DNA of 64,000 nt from NCBI RefSeq assembly GCF_039521325.1, contig NZ_BAAACD010000010.1. One strand, 5' to 3'. Below are positions 1-8,400 of this stretch, one piece after another. Position 1 is the first letter of the stretch; the number at the start of each line of letters is the position of its first letter. Position numbers and translations under genes: made by a program. Source of the stretch: Clostridium_X cadaveris (GTDB lineage: Bacteria > Bacillota > Clostridia > Clostridiales > Clostridiaceae). The notes below the pieces were generated by a model, which was not told the DNA's origin, did no database searches, and was given only the letters and a program-made list of their open reading frames with translations.

Positions 1-16
1 GGAAATGAAAATTTCC
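1..16. other. Small perfect hairpin upstream of the CRISPR array
   Basis: GGAAAT and ATTTCC form a perfect 6-bp stem closed by a GAAA tetraloop. It lies at the window edge, 44 bases before the first repeat. It has no T-run, so it is not an obvious terminator. It could be part of a leader or of an upstream 3' end; function unknown. Confidence 0.3.
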
Positions 17-59
17 AGTTATATAAAAGATTTAATATCTAATTTACACAAATCGATGC

Positions 60-483
60 ACATTCTCTTAACATAGGATGTATTTAAATACCCAAAAATG
101 TTAGTGGCGGAGTTGTACTTGTAGGATGAACCTTAACATAGGATGTATTTAAATACTATAGGTATGATTGAAAGTGGAAAGAAAATTGGGGATGAACCTT
201 AACATAGGATGTATTTAAATATATAGTTGAAGATGAAGTAATAAATAGAGTTCAAAGATGAACCTTAACATAGGATGTATTTAAATGTTTTAGACTTATT
301 ATAAAACATGTATTCAATGTAAGATGAACCTTAACATAGGATGTATTTAAATTACCTTCAAAATAAGCAGGAGGATTTTGGGTGCAAGATGAACCTTAAC
401 ATAGGATGTATTTAAATAGGTTTTGATGAAGATATAATGCCAGTTGATGATGGGATGAACCTTAACATATAATGTATTTAAAT
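60..483. CRISPR. CRISPR array, 7 repeats and 6 spacers
   Basis: Thirty-base repeats beginning GATGAACCTTAAC and ending GATGTATTTAAAT start at 60, 125, 191, 257, 323, 388 and 454. Spacers are 35 or 36 bases. The five middle repeats are identical. The first repeat keeps its last 23 bases but is degenerate over its first 7-8. The last has two changes in the middle (CATATAATG for CATAGGATG). The ATTTAAAT 3' end resembles type I-B repeats of clostridia, where the last eight bases become the crRNA 5' handle; that subtype call is from memory. No cas gene lies to the right, so the array is either orphan or served by genes left of the window. Both end repeats are degenerate, so orientation is not settled. 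Confidence 0.97.
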
Positions 484-529
484 GCGGGTGAAAGTTTAAA
501 AATTAAATTAAACTAATCTTTTCAAAGTA

Positions 530-558
530 TTTACATAAAAAAATTTTTATGCTATTAT
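530..558 (+). promoter_or_regulatory. Promoter of the first hexosaminidase gene
   Basis: TTTACA (530-535) and TATTAT (553-558) are separated by 17 bases, a good sigma-A arrangement. Transcription would start near 565, only about ten bases before the antiterminator-like element. Confidence 0.6.
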
Positions 559-574
559 TTATATAATTAATATT

Positions 575-638
575 GTCGTGTAACCGCAAAGGGCATGAGA
601 TAACTTATCTACTAGATAAGTTGCTCATGCTTTTTTTT
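575..638 (+). promoter_or_regulatory. GlcT-type RAT-like element overlapping an intrinsic terminator
   Basis: GTGTAAC (578-584) and GGGCATGAG (591-599) flank a small CC/GG stem with a GCAAA loop. This matches the plan of ribonucleic antiterminator targets of GlcT-family proteins (GTGTTAC...GGCATGAG, from memory). The 3' part overlaps the left arm of a strong terminator: GCATGAG (593-599) pairs with CTCATGC (624-630), AACTTATC (602-609) pairs with GATAAGTT (615-622), followed by eight Ts (631-638). The two folds exclude each other. The 156 bases from 639 to the start codon show nothing more than a GGGGGTG ribosome site. Confidence 0.7.
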
Positions 639-794
639 GTGGTTAATATATATTTTATTATAGTAGCCAAAATAATTAAAAGTTGGTAATTATATGATTT
701 GAAAGGGGATGGATTTTTAACATTAATCAATGAAGAAAAACTCTGTAAAATTATAAGAATCAGAGTTAGAAATTTTCGGGGGTGAATATAAATT

Positions 795-3700
795 ATGAAA
801 AGAATTGTAGCTAGTGTTTTATCAGCAGCAATGATTTTATCAACATTTGGAAATGTAACTTATGCTAAAGATTTAAAGCAGGAAGTTATAGAAACTAAAA
901 CATATCCACAAGTTCAAAGTTATACTGCAGAAAAGAGTGGTTATTGGAGTTTAAAAAATACTTCAAGATTTTACATAGTAGAGAGTGACTCTACATTGAA
1001 TAATGAAAAATTATATAATGATGTAAAGTTAATCAGCAGTGAATTTGCTGCTAAGGGTTTATCAAGTAATGGGGTTTTAGACATAGTTATAGGACCTAAA
1101 GAGAAAATAAAAAGTGGTGATATAGTAGTTTCTATTGAGAAAATTGAAGAAACTTCTAATGAAGAAGGATATAAAATTGAGGTTAAAGAAGATGTAGTTA
1201 AAATTACTGCAGCTAATGAAAACGGTTTGTTTTATGGAATGAGAACTGTAGAAAAAGCGTTAATTGGAAATGATGGAAAGATGCAGTTAGGAACAATAGT
1301 AGATTATCCTGAAATGGGAGTACGTTCTTTCCACTTGGATTTAGCACGTAAGTATTTTACTAAGGATTGGATAATATCTATGATAAAGGATCTTTCTTAT
1401 CAAAATATTAGTTCAATACAAATACATTTTTCTGAAAATGAAGGGTTTAGATTAGAGAGTAGTGTTTTAGAAAATAAAATACCAGGTTTTGAGTATCCTT
1501 CAAATGGATATTATACAAAGGCAGATATGAAAGAAATAATAGATGTCGCAAAGAAATATCATATAGAAGTTATTCCTTCTTTAGATACTCCAGGACATTT
1601 AGGATATGTGCTTAATCAACTTGAGTCTAAAACAGGAAAAGATTATTCAGTTAGAAACCTTTTCCCAAGTGATTCTAGAAGAAATCAAACCTTTAATATT
1701 TTTGAATCAGAAGAAGCACAAACTTTTCTACTAGAAATGATAGATGAATTCGCTAAGTTTTTCTCAGAAAATGGTTCAACTAGAATGAATATCGGTGGAG
1801 ATGAGTTTTTAGCTAATTTTACATCTATGAGTAATGAGCAATATCAAACTCTTATGGGTTTCTTTAACAAGGCATCTGAAACTGTAAAGAAATATGGAAT
1901 GAAAGCAAGAGCTTGGAACGATGGATTATTGGTTCAAGGTTATGATGGATATAAATTAGATTCAGACATTGAAGTTTGTTATTGGGGACTTGGAAAAGGA
2001 TCAGCTCCAGTAAAGGACTTTTTAAAAAATGGAAATAAGTTAGTAAATTATGTAGATGCATATATGTACTATGCTCTTTCTCCATGGTGGATGAATAATG
2101 CAAATCCAAAGGGTGAGAAAATATATAAACAATGGGAACCAGGTAAAATGAATGGTCTTCCAGGAGGAATTTCACAGGATTTTGAATACCCATATCCAAA
2201 TCAATTATTAGGAGCTTCTTATGCTTTATGGTGTGATATGCCAAACTACCAAACAGAACAAGTAATTGCTGAGAATTTATATATGCGTACTCGTTCTATG
2301 GCAGCTAAGACTTGGAATCCAAAAGGAAATAAGGCTGATTATGCTGAATTTGAGCAGTTTGCAAAGAAGGTGGGAAGAGTTCCAGGTTATGATAAGGAGC
2401 TACCTGCAGCAAAGGATGTTGTTCATGTAGACGAACTAGAAAATCCAACTTTAAATGGTAAACAGTTATCCAGCTTAGTATTGCCAATTGTTCAATCTTA
2501 TGAAGTATCAGAAAAGAGTAAGAGTTGGACAATGGATGAAACAACTAGATTTGTTATTCCAAAGACTGAAGAGTATTTAAGCAATGTAAGGTTAAAAGAA
2601 GTTGTAGAATTAGTTTCAGCTGAATTTTTAGAGAAACAAATTCCTACAAATAAGGAAATCGATAAGGTTTATGATTTAGAATCAAAAGTAACTTCTAATG
2701 ATATAGTTGTCACTATAGATAAAGAAAATCCAATTACAGAAAAAAGTAATAGTGATGAAGCTTATAAAATTGAGATTAGCGATAAGGGCGTAAAAATAGT
2801 AGCTGCTTCAGAGAATGCTGCTATGTATGCATTACGTACAATACAGCACTTAATGATTAATAATAATAACAAATTAACTTATGGAACTATAGTAGATTAT
2901 CCTAATGTAGCAGAGCGTAGAGTTCATGTTGACATGGCTAGAAAGTATATATCAAAAGATTGGATAATCCAACATATAAGAGAACTTTCTTATTTTAAAA
3001 TGAATGCTATCCAACTTCATTTCTCAGAAAACATAGGATTTAGAATTGAAAGTGACTTTGATCCAGCAATAGTATCAAAAGATGGATATTTAACTAAGAA
3101 AGAAATAAGAGAAATTTTAAAAGAAGCTAAAAAGTATGGAATAAACGTAATTCCTTCTTTAGATACTCCAGGACATGTACAGCACATATTGAAAGTTCAT
3201 CCAGAGTATGGACAAGTAGATAAGTATGGTAATAAGAGTACAGGTGCATTAGATGTCACAAACCCTGATGCTATAAAGTATATAAAGGGCCTTTATAAAG
3301 AGTACATGGATTTATTTGAAGGATGTACAGATTTTCATATAGGTGGAGATGAGTATATGGAATTCGATAGACCTCCATTTACTACACAGTATAAATCAGT
3401 TTTAGATAATTATGCTAAAGAAAAATTTGGACAAGAGTATACTTGGAAGGATACTATGGCTAACTATATTAATGATATAGCAGCTTTCGTACATGAAGGT
3501 GGATTTAAGCCAAGAATTTGGAATGACGGTATTTACTATGGTGAAAATAGTTGGTCAGAAAATAAACAACAAATAAAGATGCATGATTATATTGGTATAG
3601 ATTTCTGGTCTCAAATGGGATGGAATCCAAGTATAGCAAGACTTGAGACATTTATACAAAAAGGCCATAAGGATATTTATAATGTAAATGCAAGTTTCTT

Positions 3701-4484
3701 CTATTATGTATTAAGACCAAGTAAACCAAATGATGGACGTGAACAACATTCTTTTGATTACTTAAATCAAGATCAAAGAATATACAATGAGTGGACACCA
3801 GGACAATTCCAAGGTAATACTATTGATGATAATTCAGAAGTTATAGGAGGAGCATCATTAGCTATATGGTGCGATAAGCCAGATTTAGTTACTGAAGATG
3901 TTATAACTGCAGATATATCTAAAGAACTACGTTCTTTGGCATCAAAATCTTGGAATACATCAAGTAATAAGATAGCAACTATTGATGAGTTTAAAGAAAA
4001 CTATAAAAAGCTTGGAAATGTAGCAGCCTTTAAAAAGGGTAGTTCTTTACCAGAGGTTAAGCCTGTTAAAGAAGTAGTTGAACTAACTTATAATGAATTA
4101 AATCAATTAATAGAAAAGGTTGAAGGGTTAAATGGCGATGACTATACTAAAGAAAGCTTTGATAATTTAAATGAAGTTTTAAAAGAGGCTAAAGCTTTAT
4201 TAGGAGCAGCAAAGACTCAAGAAGAAATTGATAGTATGGTAAGTAAATTAAAAGATTCTATCAATAATCTTAAGATTAAAGAAGATGGTAATGGAGATAA
4301 TGAAACTCCAAGTGTACCAGGAACACCAGGTAATTCAAATAAACCTGAAAATGAAGGTTCGAATAATATTGAAAACTCACCAAAAACAGGAGATGAGTTT
4401 GGACCTTGGGGAATAGTTGCTATTTCAACTGTGATTTTAGGCTCAGTAATTATGTATAGAAAACGTAACAAAAAGGTAGTATAA
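795..4484 (+). CDS. Sortase-anchored beta-N-acetylhexosaminidase with two GH20 domains
   Basis: Predicted surface glycosidase that removes terminal N-acetylhexosamine from glycans. A signal peptide covers about residues 1-24 (cleavage after TYA). Two GH20 units follow, about 35-560 and 580-1080, each with an N-terminal GH20b-like fold and a catalytic barrel. The catalytic Asp-Glu pairs are visible in GGDE motifs: D336/E337 (MNIGGDEF, lacking the usual FH before IGGDE) and D852/E853 (FHIGGDEY). A FIVAR-like helical module lies at about 1092-1160, then a Pro/Asn-rich linker, SPKTG at 1195-1199, a hydrophobic segment and a basic tail, i.e. a cell-wall sorting signal with Ser instead of Leu. At 1229 residues it is about twice the usual length because of internal duplication. 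It is preceded by the RAT-like leader and followed by its own terminator, so it is monocistronic. The substrate (chitobiose, mucin or host glycans) is not determined. Confidence 0.92.
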   Translation: MKRIVASVLSAAMILSTFGNVTYAKDLKQEVIETKTYPQVQSYTAEKSGYWSLKNTSRFYIVESDSTLNNEKLYNDVKLISSEFAAKGLSSNGVLDIVIGPKEKIKSGDIVVSIEKIEETSNEEGYKIEVKEDVVKITAANENGLFYGMRTVEKALIGNDGKMQLGTIVDYPEMGVRSFHLDLARKYFTKDWIISMIKDLSYQNISSIQIHFSENEGFRLESSVLENKIPGFEYPSNGYYTKADMKEIIDVAKKYHIEVIPSLDTPGHLGYVLNQLESKTGKDYSVRNLFPSDSRRNQTFNIFESEEAQTFLLEMIDEFAKFFSENGSTRMNIGGDEFLANFTSMSNEQYQTLMGFFNKASETVKKYGMKARAWNDGLLVQGYDGYKLDSDIEVCYWGLGKGSAPVKDFLKNGNKLVNYVDAYMYYALSPWWMNNANPKGEKIYKQWEPGKMNGLPGGISQDFEYPYPNQLLGASYALWCDMPNYQTEQVIAENLYMRTRSMAAKTWNPKGNKADYAEFEQFAKKVGRVPGYDKELPAAKDVVHVDELENPTLNGKQLSSLVLPIVQSYEVSEKSKSWTMDETTRFVIPKTEEYLSNVRLKEVVELVSAEFLEKQIPTNKEIDKVYDLESKVTSNDIVVTIDKENPITEKSNSDEAYKIEISDKGVKIVAASENAAMYALRTIQHLMINNNNKLTYGTIVDYPNVAERRVHVDMARKYISKDWIIQHIRELSYFKMNAIQLHFSENIGFRIESDFDPAIVSKDGYLTKKEIREILKEAKKYGINVIPSLDTPGHVQHILKVHPEYGQVDKYGNKSTGALDVTNPDAIKYIKGLYKEYMDLFEGCTDFHIGGDEYMEFDRPPFTTQYKSVLDNYAKEKFGQEYTWKDTMANYINDIAAFVHEGGFKPRIWNDGIYYGENSWSENKQQIKMHDYIGIDFWSQMGWNPSIARLETFIQKGHKDIYNVNASFFYYVLRPSKPNDGREQHSFDYLNQDQRIYNEWTPGQFQGNTIDDNSEVIGGASLAIWCDKPDLVTEDVITADISKELRSLASKSWNTSSNKIATIDEFKENYKKLGNVAAFKKGSSLPEVKPVKEVVELTYNELNQLIEKVEGLNGDDYTKESFDNLNEVLKEAKALLGAAKTQEEIDSMVSKLKDSINNLKIKEDGNGDNETPSVPGTPGNSNKPENEGSNNIENSPKTGDEFGPWGIVAISTVILGSVIMYRKRNKKVV

Positions 4485-4596
4485 AATTTAAAAAATTTCC
4501 ACTAAAGTTCCCTTTCTTTCTACCGATATTTAATAGTAAGTATATATGAAATACACCTAAAATTTTAATTATAGATAGATTGAAGTTTTTCCCCTG

Positions 4597-4639
4597 AGAA
4601 GGCAGAGTTTTTAGTACGACTTTGCCTTCTTACTTTTTT
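4597..4639 (+). terminator. Intrinsic terminator of the hexosaminidase gene
   Basis: AGAAGGCAGAGT (4597-4608) pairs with ACTTTGCCTTCT (4619-4630), a 12-bp stem with one G-U pair, followed by TACTTTTTT. Confidence 0.85.
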
Positions 4640-4775
4640 GGACAGATATATAAGTATAAGGTTCTATTCTACTGATTTGTATGGGGAGTGTTAGGCTTGA
4701 AGTGAATAGGCGGCAGATTTTATTGACATAATGAAGAGATAAGAATATAATTATTGTACAATAAAATCTTAATTT

Positions 4776-4996
4776 CGAAGAAGAGAAGAGTAGCTGATAT
4801 TTGATCTTTAAGCGAACAGGAGATTGGTGTAAGTCCTGTAAGATGATGTTAGTGAAGAGAATCTTGGAGAAGTTCCTAAGGCTTTGAGCTGAGGTGAGCC
4901 GTTTGCTGCGTTAAGGCATTGAGTGGATAGCAGTTGCTATCAATTTGAGTGGTACCGCGGATATAGCCCGTCTCTTATTTTTAGAGGCGGTTTTTT
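4776..4996 (+). promoter_or_regulatory. T-box leader of argS
   Basis: A classic tRNA-sensing leader. The distal stem I signature AGCGAACAGGAG...TTGGTGTAAGTCCTG lies at about 4811-4838. The antiterminator box TGGTACCGCG lies at 4950-4959, and a terminator (4967-4996) pairs CCGTCTCT with AGAGGCGG before six Ts. Next to the 3' side of stem I the sequence GTGAAGAGAATC (4852-4863) contains AGA, an arginine codon, as the likely specifier (856-858 or 858-860). Uncharged tRNA-Arg should pair with it and with the T-box, giving read-through into argS. Confidence 0.93.
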
Positions 4997-5027
4997 ATTT
5001 GGAAAAATGATTTGAGGAGGAAAGAAT

Positions 5028-6791
5028 ATGGATAAGTTAATTAAGAAATTGAGCCAAGTTGTTCAAAGTAAATTCGAGGCTTTAGGATATGACAAAGAGT
5101 ATGGAAACGTAAATGTATCAAATCGTCCCGACCTTTGTCAATTTCAATGTAACGGAGCTCTTCCAGCAGCAAAAAAGTATAAAAAAGCTCCAATTATTAT
5201 GGCAGAAGAGGTGGCAGCTGCTTTAAAGGAAGAGGGAATATTTGAAGAGGTTACAGCAGCAAAGCCAGGTTTCATAAATATGAATGTTAAGGATAGTTTT
5301 TTAACAGATTACATCAATGACATGAATAAGGATGAAAGATTAGGCTGTGATAAAGTTGAAGACAAGAAGACTATAGTTATAGATTTTGGTGGAGCAAATA
5401 TTGCAAAGCCACTTCACGTAGGACACTTACGTTCAGCTATAATAGGTGAGTCAATAAAGAGAATTTGCAGATTCCTAGGACATGAAGTTATAGGAGACGT
5501 TCACTTAGGAGACTGGGGACTACAGATAGGTATGGTTATAACAGAAGTTCAAAGAAGACAACCAAACCTTCCATACTTTGATGCAGATTTTACAGGAGAA
5601 TACCCAAAAGAAGCACCTTTCTCTATAGATGAATTAGAAGATATATATCCAGCAGCAAGCAAGCTTGCTAAGAGTGATGAAGCAGCTATGGAAGCAGCAA
5701 AGAAAGCTACAGCAGAGCTTCAAGAGGGAAGACGTGGATATATGGCTCTTTGGAATCATATAGTAAATGTTTCAGTATCAGACCTTAAGAGAAATTATGG
5801 AAACTTAAATGTTGAGTTTGACCTTTGGAAAGGCGAAAGTGATGCAGAAGAGTATATTCCAGCTATGATTAAGGAATTAAATGAACAGGGATATACATAT
5901 AGAAGCGAAGGTGCATTAGTTATAGATGTAGCTGAGGAAAGCGATAAGCAACCGATGCCTCCAATTATTATTCAAAAATCTGATGGAGCATCATTATATG
6001 GAACAACAGACCTTGCTACAATAATTCAAAGAGTTCAAGATTACAATCCAGCTGAAATAATATACGTTGTAGATAAGAGACAGGACCTTCATTTCAAGCA
6101 AGTGTTTAGATGTGCAAAGAAGACTCATATAGCTCCAGAAGATATGAAATTTGATTTTATTGGATTTGGAACTATGAATGGCAAGGATGGAAAGCCATTT
6201 AAAACTAGAGAAGGCGGAGTAATGAAGCTTCAAGATCTTATAGCTTTAATAAAAAGCAATGTTGCAGACAAGATAAGAGACAACAGAGATATGAGCAAGG
6301 AAGAAATAGAAGAGATTTCAAGAATAGTTGGGTTAGCAGCTTTAAAATATGGAGACTTATCCAATATGCCAACTAAGGACTATATATTTGATATAGAGAA
6401 ATTTGCTTCCTTCGAAGGAAACACAGGACCATACATCCTTTACACTGCAGTAAGAATTAAATCAATCTTAAAGAAAGCTGAAGAGGAGCTTCAAGGTGTA
6501 AGTGATGCTATATTAGAACCAACTTCTCAAGTAGAAAGAGATTTAATGCTTACATTAGCAAAATTCAATGAAGTTGTTGAGATAAGCTATATAGACAAGA
6601 CTCCAAATAAGCTTTGTGAATATGTATATGATCTAAGTAATACTTTTAATAGATTTTATCATGAGAATAAGATCTTAGTAGAAGAAGATAAAGCTAAGAA
6701 GATTTCATGGTTAAACTTATTAAAACTTACAGAGAGAACAATTGAAACAGTGTTAGATCTATTAGGAATGGAAGTTCCAGAGAGAATGTAG
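5028..6791 (+). CDS. argS: Arginyl-tRNA synthetase
   Basis: Charges tRNA-Arg with arginine in the cytoplasm. The 587-residue product has the class I architecture: an N-terminal Add1 tRNA-binding domain (about 1-105), the HIGH motif as HVGH at 130-133 in ANIAKPLHVGHLRSAIIGE, a catalytic core, and an anticodon-binding DALR domain at the C-terminus. The KMSKS site is non-canonical (GKPFKTREGG region), as is usual for this enzyme. The start is fixed by GAGGAGG seven bases upstream of ATG. It is preceded by the arginine T-box and closed by a long terminator, so it is a single-gene unit regulated by tRNA charging. Confidence 0.97.
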   Translation: MDKLIKKLSQVVQSKFEALGYDKEYGNVNVSNRPDLCQFQCNGALPAAKKYKKAPIIMAEEVAAALKEEGIFEEVTAAKPGFINMNVKDSFLTDYINDMNKDERLGCDKVEDKKTIVIDFGGANIAKPLHVGHLRSAIIGESIKRICRFLGHEVIGDVHLGDWGLQIGMVITEVQRRQPNLPYFDADFTGEYPKEAPFSIDELEDIYPAASKLAKSDEAAMEAAKKATAELQEGRRGYMALWNHIVNVSVSDLKRNYGNLNVEFDLWKGESDAEEYIPAMIKELNEQGYTYRSEGALVIDVAEESDKQPMPPIIIQKSDGASLYGTTDLATIIQRVQDYNPAEIIYVVDKRQDLHFKQVFRCAKKTHIAPEDMKFDFIGFGTMNGKDGKPFKTREGGVMKLQDLIALIKSNVADKIRDNRDMSKEEIEEISRIVGLAALKYGDLSNMPTKDYIFDIEKFASFEGNTGPYILYTAVRIKSILKKAEEELQGVSDAILEPTSQVERDLMLTLAKFNEVVEISYIDKTPNKLCEYVYDLSNTFNRFYHENKILVEEDKAKKISWLNLLKLTERTIETVLDLLGMEVPERM

Positions 6792-6855
6792 ATATGACTG
6801 ATATATAAACAGACTTCTACTAAAGAAGTTATTGAATTTATAAAATAGTAAAACA

Positions 6856-6904
6856 AAAAGCCGATACATAATTTTTATTTTTACAAAATTATGTATTGGC
6901 TTTT
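6856..6904 (+). terminator. Intrinsic terminator of argS
   Basis: AAAAGCCGATACATAATTTT pairs with AAAATTATGTATTGGC and the following Ts (right arm 6885-6904). The stem is about 20 bp with one G-U pair and isolates argS from the next operon. Confidence 0.85.
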
Positions 6905-7036
6905 GCTATTTATATGTTTTGAATAGTGCTATTTGATATGTTCTTTAATAATATATATAAATTAATATCACAATTATGTTTTGGGTGAATAAAATATCCT
7001 ATGAGTACAATAGCTGACTTTGAGAGGGTTGAATTT

Positions 7037-8389
7037 ATGGAAGATAAAACTAAATATTATGACCTTACATTATCACAAAATTTAATGCTTGTCGCAGTAA
7101 AATATTCTTGGAAAAAGGCTATAGTAAATATTGGAATATCTATGTGGTTTGATGAAGAAATAGATAGGGATATTCTTGAAGAAACGATATATACAACAAT
7201 AGATAGAATAGATTCTTTAAGAATACGTCTAAAAAAGATCAATAAAGAGTTTAAACAGTATTTTACTGAGGAACAAGCTAAGAAAATAAAACAATTAGAC
7301 TTTTCCGATATGAGCTTTGAAGAGATTGGAAACAAGTTTGAGCTATGGACAAGAACACCTATGAAATATGATGATTCTGATATGTATGAGTTTATTATTA
7401 TAAAGGCACCAGAGAATAAAACTATATTATATATAAAAGTCAATCATATAGTTATGGATGCATGGGGATTAACTGTATTGGCAAAGGATTTAATAGAAGT
7501 CTATTGTGCACTGAGGGATAAAAAGGAATTGCCAGATATGCCAACTCAATTTATGCCAATAATAGAAAAAGAACTTATATACAATGATTCTGAAAGGTTT
7601 AGAAAGGATTTTGAATATTGGAAGGAATATTATAAAAGTAAACCTAATTATGCATCTATATCTAGAAAAGATATAGGAAAACCATATAGAAAAGTATCTA
7701 TATTTAGATGCAAATCAAATCGCAGGATATATACTTTGGCTAAAAAGAAGACAGATATAATAAAAAAATTCTGCTTAGAAAATAATGTATCACTGCAGAT
7801 ACTTCTTTTAATAGGTATAAGATGTTATCTTGCTATATTGAATAAAAAAGAGGAGATAGGGGTTATAAATGTAGTGGCTAGGCGCTCCTCATCAGATACA
7901 AAAAAAGCTGGAGGCATGATGATAAATATCCTGCCTTTTATGATGAATTGCCTGGATAATACCACTTTTATTGAAGCTTGCAGGGAAATTAGTAGTAATC
8001 TTTTTACTTTTTTCAGACATAGTGATTTTCCATATGAAAATGTAATGACTTATATAAAAAAGACTCATTTTCAAGGAAATATGCTTGCTAATTTTATAGA
8101 TGTAACACTAACATTTCAGGCTGGAAAGATAAATACGAAAGAAGATTTAAACTTCCATCTTAAATATCACAGCAATGATGCCAATGGAACAGGCATATAT
8201 CTTACAGTTATGGACATTTCAGATTTAGGAACTTTAGATTTTGTGTTTGATTACAATGTGGCTTTTGTTTCTAAAAAAATGGTAAGTCAATTCTACTACC
8301 AAATTCTTAAGACAATTGAATTCGGTATAAATTCTCCAAATATTACATTAAAAGAGATTATGAGTACTATAGAAAAAATTCAAGAGTGA
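7037..8389 (+). CDS. Free-standing NRPS-type condensation domain protein
   Basis: Predicted acyltransferase of the condensation-domain superfamily, joining a carrier-bound acyl group to an amine or alcohol acceptor. The whole protein (about 450 residues) is a single condensation fold. The HHxxxDG active-site motif appears as NHIVMDAWG: counted from the upstream ATG at 7001, the general-base His is residue 149 and the Asp 153, while the first His is Asn and the Gly is Ala. I chose the start at 7037 because GAGAGGG sits eight bases upstream. An in-frame ATG at 7001 (12 residues longer) has only a weak, distant ribosome site. It is first in a tight operon with a ligase, carrier protein, phosphopantetheinyl transferase and ABC exporter. 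The stop overlaps a possible GTG start (8386) of the next gene. The product is unknown. Confidence 0.82.
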   Translation: MEDKTKYYDLTLSQNLMLVAVKYSWKKAIVNIGISMWFDEEIDRDILEETIYTTIDRIDSLRIRLKKINKEFKQYFTEEQAKKIKQLDFSDMSFEEIGNKFELWTRTPMKYDDSDMYEFIIIKAPENKTILYIKVNHIVMDAWGLTVLAKDLIEVYCALRDKKELPDMPTQFMPIIEKELIYNDSERFRKDFEYWKEYYKSKPNYASISRKDIGKPYRKVSIFRCKSNRRIYTLAKKKTDIIKKFCLENNVSLQILLLIGIRCYLAILNKKEEIGVINVVARRSSSDTKKAGGMMINILPFMMNCLDNTTFIEACREISSNLFTFFRHSDFPYENVMTYIKKTHFQGNMLANFIDVTLTFQAGKINTKEDLNFHLKYHSNDANGTGIYLTVMDISDLGTLDFVFDYNVAFVSKKMVSQFYYQILKTIEFGINSPNITLKEIMSTIEKIQE

Positions 8390-8400
8390 AGGTGTATAGA

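Noticed and set aside
2305..2544. Minus-strand open frame inside the hexosaminidase gene
   Set aside because: It lies wholly opposite a strongly supported gene, has no ribosome site, and its composition is that of an antisense shadow. The other antisense frames inside argS, panC, the ABC genes and pepD were rejected for the same reason.
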